Positions 10,125 to 22,637 of a stretch of DNA of 64,000 nt are shown here, piece by piece (the first letter of the stretch is position 1; every line of letters begins with the position of its first letter). The position numbers were made by a program, and so were the translations under genes. Under the pieces are notes generated by a model that saw only the letters and a program-made list of their open reading frames with translations, ran no database searches and was not told where the DNA came from. This DNA comes from Cordilura impudica (taxonomy: Eukaryota > Arthropoda > Insecta > Diptera > Scathophagidae): assembly GCA_963682025.1 (NCBI GenBank), contig OY821519.1, positions 193,203,784 through 193,267,783 of the forward strand, in the 5' to 3' direction.

Positions 10125-11416
10125 CTAGATGAAACCCGGTGTGCTTCGCTTCACCCTCCCCCTCTACCCCTTCCGAATCGTTACGAAAGGGCTCACGCAA
10201 AGTCCCAAGGCTCTCACTAATACAGTAATTCAGATATATCACATTTATTATAAAGTTTGTGTGGGGGTACCACGCGCATTTGCCTAATCCCGCCCATTTT
10301 TTTGTCTGACTACTAACGTTAATAATAAATGACCTGAGATAAATTTGCAAAGCTTTCTCTCTCATAGTACTTAATATATATATTGTATTAAAAATTGACT
10401 TTGTGTGGGAGGTGCAACGCACACTAAAAATTTCGGTTTGACGTTTTTTTGATTTTGGCTATATATTTTCCACGACAAATCACATTGATAACTAATGAAC
10501 TTGTCAAAAGACTGTCGCTTTCGTAGTGTATCATATTTTTTTACCTAGGAGGTGCCACGCGCACTCATCCCATCCCGCCCAATTTTTATTGGACTACTCA
10601 CATTAATATCGGATGGACTCATACAAAATGTCGAGTCTTTGCCTTTTATAGTACATCAGTTATATGATATTAGATATCTACTTTGCATGGGCGGTGCTAC
10701 GCCCACTGCTCCGATCACGCCCATTTTTTGTTCGACTAATCACACAAAGAACCTATATGCTCACGCAAAGCCACAAAGCTCTCTCTTTTACAGCACTCCA
10801 GATATATGACATTAAATAGTTACTTTTCATGGGGAGTGCCACGCCCATTGTGTGAACCCGCCAATTTTTTGTTCGACTACTCATACTAAGATCGTTCAAA
10901 GTGTCAAAGCTTCCTTTTTTAGCACATTAGTTATATGGCATTTTATATTTACTTTATATGGCAGCTGCCACGCCTATTGGTCCGATACTGCCCATTTTCC
11001 ATCCGACTACTCACATTAATAATAGGTGGCATCAGAAAAATTTGAAAAACTCTGTCTATCACATTACTCGAGATATATAATATTGAACTATTACTTGTAT
11101 TGGAGGTACCACGCCCACTTATCCGATCCCGCCCATTTCCGACGTAGCTACTAATATTAACAATAGGTGACCTCACACAAATTTGCAAAGTACTCATAGT
11201 ACTCACTATATGTATATGATATTAAAAAATTACTTTGTGTGGGAGATGCCAAACCCACCAAAAATATTTAAAAAATTATAGCCTATAGCACTTCCCATAT
11301 CCGCAGTAAGAGTCTGTGAAAATTTCAGGAAGATCAGATGGGTAGTTACGGAGATTACCTCCTACAAACAAACAAACAAACAAACACACATTACCTCTTT
11401 ATTATATTAGTATAGA
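10125..11416 (-). mobile_element. Family B Helitron, complete, 1292 bp
   Basis: On the minus strand it begins at 11416 with TC, then TATACTAATATAATAAAGAG and the TTTG tract. It ends at 10125 with a GGTGAAGCGAAGCACACC hairpin, GGGTTTCAT and CTAG, followed by T. The flanking bases are A and T, as expected for insertion at an AT dinucleotide. The interior consists almost wholly of the 142-bp array. It has no coding capacity, so it would depend on a Rep/helicase supplied in trans. Confidence 0.85.
10260..11260. repeat. 142-bp periodic array inside the Helitron
   Basis: The CACGC(C/G)C box occurs at about 10271, 10414, 10556, 10698, 10840, 10969, 11110 and 11250. Spacings are 143, 142, 142, 142, 129, 141 and 140 bp. 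The units are diverged from each other but keep length and order of blocks. Confidence 0.85.
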
Positions 11417-13672
11417 TAAATTAAAAAAAAGTTGAGAAAAAAAATTTATGAAAAAATAAAATGTTCCAGAATTTGCACTCGAATTTCGAGCGCTGTGTTA
11501 AGTTAGTAAGCAGAAAAACCTCAATAGAACAAAATTTCCAGGGTCTTTTATATTTTTATGGAAACAAAGGCATAAATTTAATAGAACTCAATTTTTGCTT
11601 CTCTCAATTATTCCTAGCAAACTCAACGGAGAAAAAGTACGTATCAAAAAAAAAAAACACAAAAATTAAGTATATTAACAAAAAATTTGAAATATTATTA
11701 TTATTGCTATATTTTCGAAAAACGGACTAATATTTGTCAAATTGTTTCTTTCAAAATCATAATAGTTACCACACTATCCACTAGTTAATAACTGAAGGTA
11801 AAAAATATACGTTAGGTAAAAATCATTTTTTTTAAACCCTTACAAAAGAATATTTTCCCTACTTCGCTGACATCCGCATAATGTATATGGGCAAATCTGC
11901 AGTAGGTTTTGTTTTTGCCACAGAAGTAATATTGCTAAGGAATTATGTTGAAATGGAAGCAAACTCGAAAGTTTGGTTATAGTATTGATCGGTTTATTCA
12001 TATAGGTTTGTTAGGTCTCATGATCACAACAAACTCTATGGAATATAGAACTGGTATACAGAACTCAATCGAATGTCCTGAACTGCGCATACATTATGAC
12101 TATCATATAAGGAAACATTCGAAGAAAAATATACTTAAAACTGCTATTCATAAAGAGCAATATAAAATACCAACGCCGATGTAGCCATGTAAGACAGTCA
12201 CACAAGGAGACAAAAAAATCCATTGTTCCGGAATATTCACTGATAAACAAAAATCCTCAAATGTTAGTGGAAGTACATGCCTATTTTTTATCATGTTTGC
12301 TATTATATTATATTTTATATTTTTCTTAATTACTACCTAAAAATAAACAAATTTTAATAAAAACATTTAAAAATTCTTTTGTATTTTGAAAATAGATACC
12401 CCGATAATGCTTGTTACAAAATCAGTATTCAAAATCTAAATTGGATTGTAAAAACAAATCAATCGAATTAACTAAAAAACGATTACTTTGAACTCAAAAC
12501 GGTATTAGGAAAATAGAATAATATTGTCGCAACACATTAATATGACGGTACTAAAATTCGGTTGGCTACAAATTCGTTTGTCGCAATGAATCCGTTTTCG
12601 GTGTGCGTTATTTAAATATTATACATTGTCTAATGGTGAAAATTCGTTTTAAGTGCTTCATAATCCCAGTACAGTCCTTATTATTTAAAAAACAATATTC
12701 CTTATTGTACAGATTTAAACAATGAAAATAAGTAACAAAAGTTGTTATATTTAAATAATTCATGATTTACGAAGGATTTAAATAAACCCAATAAAAATCA
12801 TTTGCATGAGCTCATCATGTCATTTTGAACAGAGAAAATATAACCTTCATGCATATTCCTTATAAACTTTGCACTCAAACACCACAAAATACACTGTGGA
12901 CATAAATTTTACGAAATATTAAGATCAAGATATTTAAATAATGAAAATAAACTTTAAAACATTTAGTACAAAGTAAACAAAGTAATAACAAGCAATCAAA
13001 TGCAATGGTTTTTCGATTACTAATGGACTAAAACTCTACACAGAGTAAAAAATTTTTGTTTTTGCATCAAAACTTACTGGAACACCTAATGTTGGATTGA
13101 CAAGATTGCCAAAACAAGTCACTACTTATCAGAGCTTGTTATGAAATAGATTTGAAAGGATGGCCCCCTTAAGGCAATAGCAACAATATTTTTAAACATT
13201 TTGTATTTTTTTTTTTTTTGTGTGAAAGAACAATAAAAGTCACATTGTGTGACAATATATTAACATTAAGTCAATGTCATAATAAAATATAAACAAACAG
13301 TGACAGACGGTAAAATTCTTAAAAAAAACAATCATAAAATCTTAACAGCTTCAAGAAAATAAAAAACAAGATAAGTAATAAAAAAAAATAAATAAAACTC
13401 AGATTATAATGCAAGTAAAAATTTGATAATCAACACATATTCAGAAGCATTATGGGATTATCTTGAAATTTTTGAGATTTTTATTTCAGTTGAATGTCTA
13501 AAGTAATAGCATTTAAAGTAAAAATTAAATAAAAGAAAGCTGGTATGCTTTACTTAAGTTCATAATGCTATTTCCTTTTCTGTTTTTGTTGTTGGACAAC
13601 ATAATTTTAAATATTATTTGCAGATATTAAGAAACCTTAACCTCTACATATTCAAGAAATAAATAAAATATT
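11417..13672. other. Long AT-rich stretch, no gene
   Basis: At 11470-11505 there is a family-C Helitron 3' end fragment (TTTGCACTCGAATTTCGAG). The rest has no coding signal. Small frames such as 11461-11730 and 11945-12184 have no recognisable domain and the composition of non-coding DNA. Confidence 0.5.
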
Positions 13673-13939
13673 AACAAGTAAGGAAATTATAGTCTGTCTA
13701 GACCGACTATACGGTACCCTATACCATGCGTTTAGAGACCCTATCTCTCAGGCCCAACTAACTGGATATAGAAAATTAACATAAACCAAATTTGAGTCTG
13801 ATTTTTATCAATATTTTCGGCTGCAGATATGAAAAAGTTCATATCGTATGCTATATCTATATGGGGACTAGGCCCAAAAATGGACCGATCCTGATCATGT
13901 TTGGTAAAGTCTCTTGTATTTTGCAAAAATATATACAAA
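13673..13939 (+). mobile_element. Family A element, copy 3, 5' half (split)
   Basis: It starts AACAAGTAAGGAAATTATAG with the palindrome, and follows the family up to GCAAAAATATATACAAA. It stops at 13939, exactly where a Helitron 3' CTAG begins. Its continuation starts at 17562. Confidence 0.8.
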
Positions 13940-16900
13940 CTAGAGGATTGTGTGGCGCCTAGGCGCCCGTTTATTTTGACTTTAACAAACAAATTTTTTT
14001 TTCCATTTCAGAATTTTCTTATATTTTATATATTAAAAAAAATTAATTTTAATGTTTTTAAAATTTCTTAAAAAAAAAAATCGAAAAACAGTTGTAAAAA
14101 ATACAAACCGAAAACTTCGATTTTCAAATGAAGTTTTGTAAAAGGTCCAGTAGCCAACCTTTGCTTTATACTTTCTGCTTCTAGGAGTTTTTAATATTAT
14201 ATGATTTTAAAAAAATATATTTTATTTTGATAGAAACTCGGAAATTCTAGTCTTATTAAGACAAACTATTAATATGTATCTTTTTAATATTTTAATTTAT
14301 GTTTTATAACTTTTTAAAATGCATCAAAATAAATAAACTTATTCAACTAAAAAAAGTTTTTAAACCTTTCGGACAAAACAAAAAAATACTACGGTTATAA
14401 CGAACTTAGTCTATAACGAACTAATTTGGCCGGTCCCGCCGAGTTCTTTATAACCGAACTCCATTTTATTGTAGAAAAAATAGAATAGCATAGAAAAACA
14501 AAAGTTTTAGAGCAAGGTTCCTAAAAGTTTTTTAAGGGGAGGGTAAGGATTTAAAAGTAAAAAAGTCGTATTTTCATAATTCTTTTTTGAAGACATGAAT
14601 ACACGTTATAGCATAACATTTGAAGAATCTTTGAAAAAATTTTCAACTAAAAATTTTAATAAATAAGTCCGCAACAGCCAATATCCGGAGGCGTTGTTGT
14701 TTTGCGGTGACCATCATAACTCGTTACCGGACCATGTGAAATAAAAAAATCGAAATGCGTTCAAAAGGTGACATGTTTCCTGAAGTAGTGACGAAGAGTT
14801 TTTCAATTTTTTTTTTTTTTTTTTTTTGCAAAATTTTGATGTGAAAAACGATTTTTGCTATACCATTTTGGAAATTTGTTGTTAAAAAATGGGGAAGAAA
14901 ATGGAATTAAAAAAAACTTTCGTGGTTACCTAATGATTTATGTGTAGATATAGTGTCTAAAATTTCAAAAGAATCGGTCAAAAAGATTTTGAGTTATGAT
15001 GTTCACGGACTTCGAACATTTATTTGCGAGAAAATCGGTTTAAAGTTTTGTTAAAAACGGATTTATATACATTCATAATATACCGTATGAGGCCGGTCAC
15101 TGGAAACGCTGTATCTTCTTAAGTTTTGCTCTGATTTACTTAAAATTTTGACACAACACTCTCGACATGTTGTGCATTCAGGAAGAGAAATGCAAAAAAA
15201 GGTTTTAAAACCTACCACCCCGTAAGGAAATGCAAACACCAATACACCTGCACAAAAAAGAAAAAAATATTTCATATTTCATCATAATGTAAACTGAAAA
15301 AAGAAACTACATTTTTTTCAAAGTTATCTATAAATCCAAAAACGCAAAAATAAAAAGTAAGCGCGTATTAGTTTTACTTAAAAAAAATTCTCCTTTAATT
15401 CTTCCATGATAATTTCAATAAATTTTTCAAATTAAAATCTTAAATATACCTATTTACGTAATTTATGTTTGTCTAAATTTTTTTAAAAGCAAATTATGCA
15501 AAAATTAATATTTTGAGTGAAAAAAAAATTATTTTCCCACCTCTCTCTAAAATTACAATGTAATTTAATTATGCAAAGTTACAATAATTTAAATTTTAAA
15601 CTCAATATTGCACTATTTTTTCAAGGGCTTTTCATTTTCAATACAGAGCTATAACGAAATCATACGTTGGACAACAACAAAATACACATTGAAGATCTCT
15701 TTTTTCTCAAATATTTATCAAAAAAAGCATACTCTTTGGTAAGTGCTGGTCATCAGAGAACCTGAGCGAAAGCACTCTTAACAACACAAAACAATTTTGA
15801 GATAAAAAACAAAACAGACAAACGGATAAGTTTAGTTTGATAAAAGAAGTATGTATGCATATCGGACGACGTTAAATAAGAAAAATAAAAATGTTTAAAA
15901 TTTCATTCATTCCTTTTTTTTTTTGCAGAATTTTTTCATTGACCAACAAAGGGAATTTAAAGAAGAATTTGAATATATATTAATTTTTTTTATGCATTTT
16001 TTCGGCTCAACTTATTCCATATGTAACACGGAATCTGCATATGTATGTAGTGGTATTGTCGTTAGAAGTGTTGCCAATTTTGACAACTTATTGTAATTTC
16101 GACGATTTTTCAATTTGTTAAAATGATTTGTTAAATTTGTTAAAATGATGATTGAAGATTTCAAATTTTCAGTAGTATAAAAATTACAATTTCAAGGGTT
16201 AACAATTAATGGGTTGTTTATCGAAAATTGATAGTTTTTGTTCAGTGTAAATGGAAATTACAAAATATGTATAGATTTAATTCTGGGTCAAGCCGTTTCA
16301 AAACGGCTATATTATATGTTTCAGCTATAGATACATATCAATAAAATTATTTAGTTGATTGCTGCGTTAAATTTTTTTCGTTGAAATTTCATCACTAATA
16401 CGTTTTTATACCCTATACCACTATGTGGTTTGGGTATAATGACTTTGTGCTGCTGTTTGTAACAACCAAAAATATTTGACCTAGACCCATCTTTAATTAT
16501 ACCGATCGAATCAGAATCACTTTCTGAGTTGATTTAACAATGTCCGTCCGTCCGTCCGTCCGTCTGTGTGTCCATGTAAAGTTTGTAATCAAACTGCAGG
16601 TCGCAAATATGAATATATTTTGATGAAATTTGGTATATAAGCTTTTATCGGCCATGGGATGAACGCTATTGAAATTGGTGAGAATCGGTCCATGTTCAGA
16701 CCTAGCCTCCATACAAATAACCCATATGAAATCGACATAAATTGCCATAAGATCCAAATTGTCATATAGATCTTACTCAAATTGGGTTTGTATGCGTTCA
16801 TTATATCCATTAATGAGTAGTGCAAAAATGATCCCTTTGACCCCATATAGAGCTGCTTCCCGATCTTCACTTAAATCTATTAAAAAACAAAAATATTGCA

Positions 16901-17561
16901 CTGATTCTTCTCAAATTTTGTTTGTACATATTTTTGCAAAATACAAGAGACTTTACCAAACATGATCAGGATCGGTCCATTTTTGGACCTAGTCGCTTTA
17001 TAGATATAGCATCCGATATGAACTTTTTCATATCTGCAGCCAAAAAAATTAATAAAAATCCCACTCAAATTTGGGTTTTGCTTATTTTCAATGTCCAGTT
17101 AGTTGGGCCTAAGAGATAGGGTTTCTAAACGCATGGTATAGGGTATCGTATAGTCGGTCTAGACCGACTATAATTTTCTTACTTGTTATATATAGAAATA
17201 ACCAATGCTGTAATAATATTCGTAATATGAATGATATAAATAAATTTTATTGCTTCCTTTTGTAATATTTTTTCGAGTTTTATAAGCGGTAAAATTTTCT
17301 TGACAATTTCTTGTTTTAAAAATGACAGCTTTGGCGATTTAGTTTCCAAAATTGTAGATTTTCAGAAGATTTTATTAGCAGCACTGGTCGGAAACAAAGA
17401 AGAGAGAAAATTGTGTGTGGGTTTGTATAAAATGAGAAAGATTAAATTTTGTTTGTGTATTTCGCATTGCTTTGTAGGGAGTGCTGTGTGTGTATTATTT
17501 CAGCGTTACAGAATCAGTCAGTCAGTCAGTGAGTCAGGGATCAGCGTAAATATATATAAGA
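13940..17561 (-). mobile_element. 3.6-kb Helitron inserted in a family A element
   Basis: On the minus strand the 5' end is TC at 17561-17560, followed by TTATATATATTTACGCTGAT. The 3' end is a GGCGCCTAGGCGCC palindrome, ACACAATCCT and CTAG at 13943-13940. Removing 13940-17561 rejoins ACAAA with TAAAATTTGAG, which restores the family-A sequence with one change (the consensus has C where T stands). The interior holds a second family-A element (16407-17185) and otherwise about 2.8 kb of AT-rich DNA without helicase or Rep motifs. A short inverted motif (GGTTATAACGAACT / AGTTCTTTATAACC) lies at 14396-14466. The 70-codon minus-strand frame at 15063-15275 is not recognisable. Confidence 0.8.
16407..17185 (-). 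mobile_element. Family A element, copy 4 (nested)
   Basis: Full copy in the opposite orientation to its host copy. On the plus strand it runs from TATACCCTATACCACTATG through the GTCC microsatellite to the GTCGGTCTAGACCGAC palindrome and TTTTCTTACTTGTT. It sits wholly within the Helitron at 13940-17561. Confidence 0.85.
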
Positions 17562-17976
17562 TAAAATTTGAGAAGAATCAGTGCAATATTTTTGTTTTTT
17601 GATAGATTTAAGTGAAGATGGGGAAGCAGCTCTATATGGGGCCTATTACTAAGAGTTGTCCAATAGGATAATTTTTGGACTACTGATTAATGGATGTAAT
17701 ATATACATACAAACCCAATTTTTCTTATGGAAATATATGTTGATTTCATAGGGGTCATTTGTATGGGGGCTAGGTCTGAACATGGACCGATTCTCATCAA
17801 TTTCAATAGCGTTCATCCCATGGCCAATAAAAGATTAAATACCAAATCTCATCAAAATATATTCATATTTGCGACCTGCAGTTTGATTACAAGCTTTACA
17901 TGGACACACAGATGGACGGACGGACGGACGGATATCGTTAAATCGAATCAGATAGTGATTCTGATATAGGGTATAA
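17562..17976 (+). mobile_element. Family A element, copy 3, 3' half
   Basis: It resumes the family with TAAAATTTGAGAAGAATC right after the Helitron 5' end. It carries the AGATGGACGGACGGACGG microsatellite and ends ATAGGGTATAAATAC. The stretch between the microsatellite and the terminal repeat is largely deleted. Confidence 0.8.
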
Positions 17977-19179
17977 ATACAGTTTCCTAGAATTTCCAAT
18001 CGAATTTCGAAGGTTGGGATTTGCGAATAAGATATAAATGTAGCATAGGTCATCACGTTTTGTGGCTCGTATGAGTGTTATTTTTTACAACAAATTAATT
18101 ATACGCAGCCGTTGTTCTATTTCTATGGTGTTAGGTTGAAAATTGGACACCTGGTAATTATGTCGTAAATGGTTATTCGCATTACGCATTTCCAAATTTT
18201 TCTTAAAGCCTAATGATATGTTTTCAATTGTCTATGGTTATAAAAACGTACCTATTACAAATAAATTGGTTATAACCGACGAAAAAATATATAATATACA
18301 ATAATAGGCAATAACCAAGCTGCATTTTATGTGCGACTATTGCATTTTATGAAAACCTGAAAATCGTTATGAGCAAAATTTTATGGATAGGCGACATTTC
18401 TGTTTTCTGTCGAAGCACGGGGGGGATCGAAAACCTAATTACAGTTACTTAAATGATTTTATTTTGAATTAAGTGAAATATATGTATACTTCTATAAGTA
18501 CATATGTATGTGTGGAGTTCTGGTAAAATAACTTATCTTAAAAATATCAACTTTAAAGATAAGCGAAAAATACTTTAAACACTACACAAAATTTTCTTTT
18601 AAATATTTTAAGAAACACCAATAGACGAAGTTAGAAAACAATGGTAACTAGTCATTTTTCGAGAAAATGGCCAACAAATTGTTTTGTCAGAAGAATTTTT
18701 GCAGAAAAGATAAATATACGGTTATTTGTAAAATTAGTTCTATGATTTTATGAAAAAACAAAGTATGCTATTCCACGAAATTTCTTACCCTAATTTCGAA
18801 GCTTATGATAATTTTTCTCTCGTCAGCACCGTATTCTTTGATTTTGTGACTCAAAATATTTTCCAAAAGAAATATAATCAATTTTTGAATAAACAAGGTT
18901 TTTACTACTAAAATAAAATCGATATATACAACCTGTATGTTGTTGCATAATTGGTGGAATTCCCAAATTGTAAATGTGAAAACAATTTTACTGCAATACT
19001 ACGATTTTTGTTAGTTAAACAAATAAAAGTAGAAATATTCGGTAAGTTTTTTTTTTTTTTTTTTGAGAAGCGTGTCCCCTCTGTATCCATGGTAAAAAGT
19101 TCATAATTCACTTGAAATTCGCGTGCAAATTTAAGAAATTTTAATTTTTCTTTGAATTTTTTTCCTTAAATTTTTTTAA
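17977..19179. other. AT-rich stretch without genes
   Basis: A degraded family-C 3' fragment (CCTAGAATTTCCAATCGAATT) lies at about 17985-18025. Nothing else could be placed. Confidence 0.45.
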
Positions 19180-19400
19180 TCTATATATATAAAAATGTAT
19201 TGCTTAAGATCATAAAGGTATGCTAACCAATTTTAAGCAATTCACAATTCAACATAAGGCATGTGATATACAATTATAATGAAATTCGATGAATTCTGAA
19301 TTGGCTAAAATTGCTTATCATACATTTAGGCTCTTGCGAAATTATTTATTATTTATATTTTAATATATTTTTAACACAAATTACACACAAATTTTAAAAT
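19180..19400 (+). mobile_element. Helitron 5' end with family-C-like palindrome
   Basis: TC at 19180-19181 is followed by TATATATATAAAAATGTATT, a common Helitron 5' start in insects. The inverted GGTATGCTAACCAATTTTA block then matches the one at 9900-10030. The 3' terminus was not found. Confidence 0.45.
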
Positions 19401-21075
19401 TCGGCACATCTCCTCCACACACTCCTCCGTGCCCGCATTATGCTCCTGCGCGTATATTGATTTTAAAATTTTCATCTGAAATTGTACGAATAATTTTTCC
19501 AACAAGAGTATATATATATTAATAAATTTCATTCATTTATTTATAACTAAATGATCATTTTAAATTATTGAATATGAACAAACCAAACATAAAAAGCATT
19601 TTTGTAATTTAAAACCTTTTTAAAATGAAGCAATGCTGTTGGTACAACCACCTTTCATAAACAACTCAGCTGTTACAACCTAATTCTACTATCAATTCGT
19701 TGACCACCAAATTCATCGGTACTCACAACCGATTTAATGAGGTTGTTAGAAACGAACCAATTCGGCTAGAACTCAAGTCAATCGATTATTTACGTGTGTG
19801 TAGAAGACCAGTTATAAATATTTCTAGGTATGCAATATTGAAAGGGGAGAATTTCCCATTTTTGTAACTTCTAACATAGTATACTTTGATATGAAAATAT
19901 TATTCGTTAAGAGTCTGTCAGTAGATGTTAAAAATTTATGAACTACTATTCTTACAAAGATGACAAAATACAGATATTTAAATAAAGCAAAAAGCGACTC
20001 TTTGAGAACAATTTGAATTTTTCAACAAGTTTTATTTAATAAAGTACTTTGGAATAACACAGATTTAAGTAATTTTGTGTAATCCCGCTAAAAACAATAA
20101 TATTATCGTAAATGATTTTAAATGACAATCACTTAAATTACTTTATCGACGATTTATTTGCAGAACAACAATAACAATAATGACATTATGGTAGCTAAGT
20201 AACCCAGTGGCATGTAAACGTACCAAGTGTTCGCATTTATGGTGTCCCAGTTGTTTATGCAAATAAGAAACCCCTGGAGTTTTGTTGCAATTTTCGTAAA
20301 CTTTTTTAAACGCAATAAGATTTTTATGTTTAAATGAAATTTCTGGTTTTCTTTTATGGCAAAAATTAAAGTAAAAATTGTGAACAATACAGAACAGCGT
20401 GGTTTGCCACGTACCACCAACTGCTGTGTGACATAATTTTAGTTTCTCCGTTTAAAATATTTGTTTTTCTTGTCATGCAACAAGTCGATTATGTTCAAGG
20501 ATGTATCCCAAGACACTCACTTACATATATTAACGTGTTGGTACTGTCTTTGAATTATTTTATTCATACCAATTTGGTATTTCTTCGCATATTTTCATTT
20601 TCAAGCAATATAATTTCTTGTTGTAATAGGTTTTATTTTTAGTTTGCTCTACTCATTTAGGAATCATTTGTTGATGAATTATTTTGTGAAATGTTAAAAA
20701 TAATTTCTACTACATAAACAGTATGATGCCGGAAAGCAATTACTTTAAATTTACTTTGAAATTTACTACAATTACTTTAGTTTGCTGACATTAAGTCTGT
20801 TTATGTTGAGCAATTATTAAGGTTTATTATAAGTGAGAACAATGAAATTATTAAAAGCGAATTTTTATAAATTTTTATATAAATTTAAATCAAAATCATA
20901 GTCGTCTGTCTGTACAAACTAAAAGTCACATTGTAAAGGTATTTGTATAATATATGTAAGTTTTGATCAGTACAACAACAATCGCTATTGAAATAGGACA
21001 AAACGGATATTGCTCAGTTCTAGCCCTATACTAATTTCATATACGACTTCGAATCCAAATAGCCTAACGATCAAA
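19401..21075. other. AT-rich stretch, one hydrophobic ORF of unknown meaning
   Basis: The minus-strand frame 20154-20420 (88 codons) has two hydrophobic segments, SVLFTIFTLIFAI and YMPLGYLATIMSLLLLLF, but no recognisable family. It may be chance in AT-rich DNA. At 20895-21060 a very diverged family-A copy may be present (GTCTGTCTGTACAAACT, TCAGTTCTAGCCC). No other gene is seen. Confidence 0.3.
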
Positions 21076-21400
21076 TCTCTATATATATATAAAAATTACA
21101 TGAATGTTTGTCGCACTAAAACTAAAGAACCAATGGACCAAACTGAATAAAATTTTACATGCATGACTTATGGCTGTGTGCCTTTAGAAAAACAAACTTT
21201 AAAAAGTCAAAAAAAAAATTTAAATGCCATATGCTTATCATATTTTAGCGCTACATACTATATTAATTTTTTCCTATTACAATGTATTTATAGTGCTAAA
21301 AAGTATTATTCAAAATTTGCGTCAGTGACAAAAAAAAATTTTTTGGATTTAACATATGACAGATTTATCAATTCGATTTTTATTATCAATAAGGGACAAT
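21076..21400 (+). mobile_element. Helitron 5' end
   Basis: TCTCTATATATATATAAAAA is followed by ATGAATGTTTGTCGC and AACCAATGGACCAAACTG, as in the first part of many insect Helitrons. No 3' end or coding part is visible, so the extent to the right is a guess. Confidence 0.45.
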
Positions 21401-22637
21401 AAAATTTAAAAAAATATATACATATAAACATCACAGTCACGTGCAAATTATTATGAACAACTTGAATTATGAAATCAATGTATCCGATTATGATCATACA
21501 ATTGATTATATGTAGCTTAAATTCAATTGTTGCCAAAAGCAGAATGAATAATATTTGTGTACATTACAAAGCTTTACAATTTTAAAATGAAACGTATGGC
21601 TTATGTTGTGAAAATGGTTAAGTCAAAGTGCCAGTTTCAAATGATTTACCAGAGCTATTGCTAACATTAATTTCGGGAGCAATACTACAATCGAAGCATT
21701 TTTTATCAAACATTCAAATATAACTACAATAACGCTTTTCAAATGATTTCTTTTGGTGCAACAAATATTATTACTGACAACTTCATTCCAACATTCAAAT
21801 TCATTATTACCACTTGCATATTATATACATACATAAATTTCTACAAATTTATTATAATGGAAATTTCGATGGTTAATTAAATGTATGTACGTTGTGACAT
21901 TAATTCAACAAAAAGAAGAGAAAAATTTTAAATCTTGACATAATTTACTTCATCAACATAATGAATTAATACAATTATAATAATACAAACATCCGTTGAA
22001 CAAATGCCATCTGATAATCTTAAAATAGCTCGAGAAATTTCAATGCGTTAGTTATTGTTGCAGACCAATTTGAATCACGTGACATTACACTACACTGCAG
22101 AGATGTGTTATAACAACGTCCAAAAATTAAATTTAACAACAAATTGAGTGTCCAATTGCAAAACGACGTATCAGCTGTAATATTTTCAAAACAATTGAAG
22201 CATAGACGCGAATAACGTTGTAAGCGCCGTTTTTTAGATAACCGGTTTTTTGCAGAATACCGTTTATTAGGCTCTCCCTAATTGCCCAAATAACATTTCA
22301 ACTCAATTTATGCCAATTATCGTTATAAAAATGCAACTTGAAAGTGATAATCAGTGGAAGAACGTTGTAAGTGACTGACAAAATGATTCGAAGTGAATTG
22401 TCGAAAACTATAAATAAGTGTAACAGAGGGTCACAAGAAAAATTAATGTCGAAAATTGGAAAGATAATAAAAACAAAAGATTAAGAAATAGTGGAAACGC
22501 TCATGGAAAAACGTTTTGAGTGCTTATTACTTTAATTTTTATTTAAATTTTTATAATATAGATTTCTGATTGCCGATGCAAAGTTTTTTGCCAAAAATTC
22601 AACATCAAGCTAATAAAAGAGCATTTTCATAAATTCT
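21401..22637. other. AT-rich stretch without genes
   Basis: No coding similarity or repeat could be supported. The last part may include lost N-terminal codons of the transposase at 22638. Confidence 0.4.

Noticed and set aside
20154..20420. Small membrane protein gene on the minus strand
   Set aside because: Two hydrophobic segments are visible, but in AT-rich DNA such frames arise by chance, and no family or supporting context was recognised.
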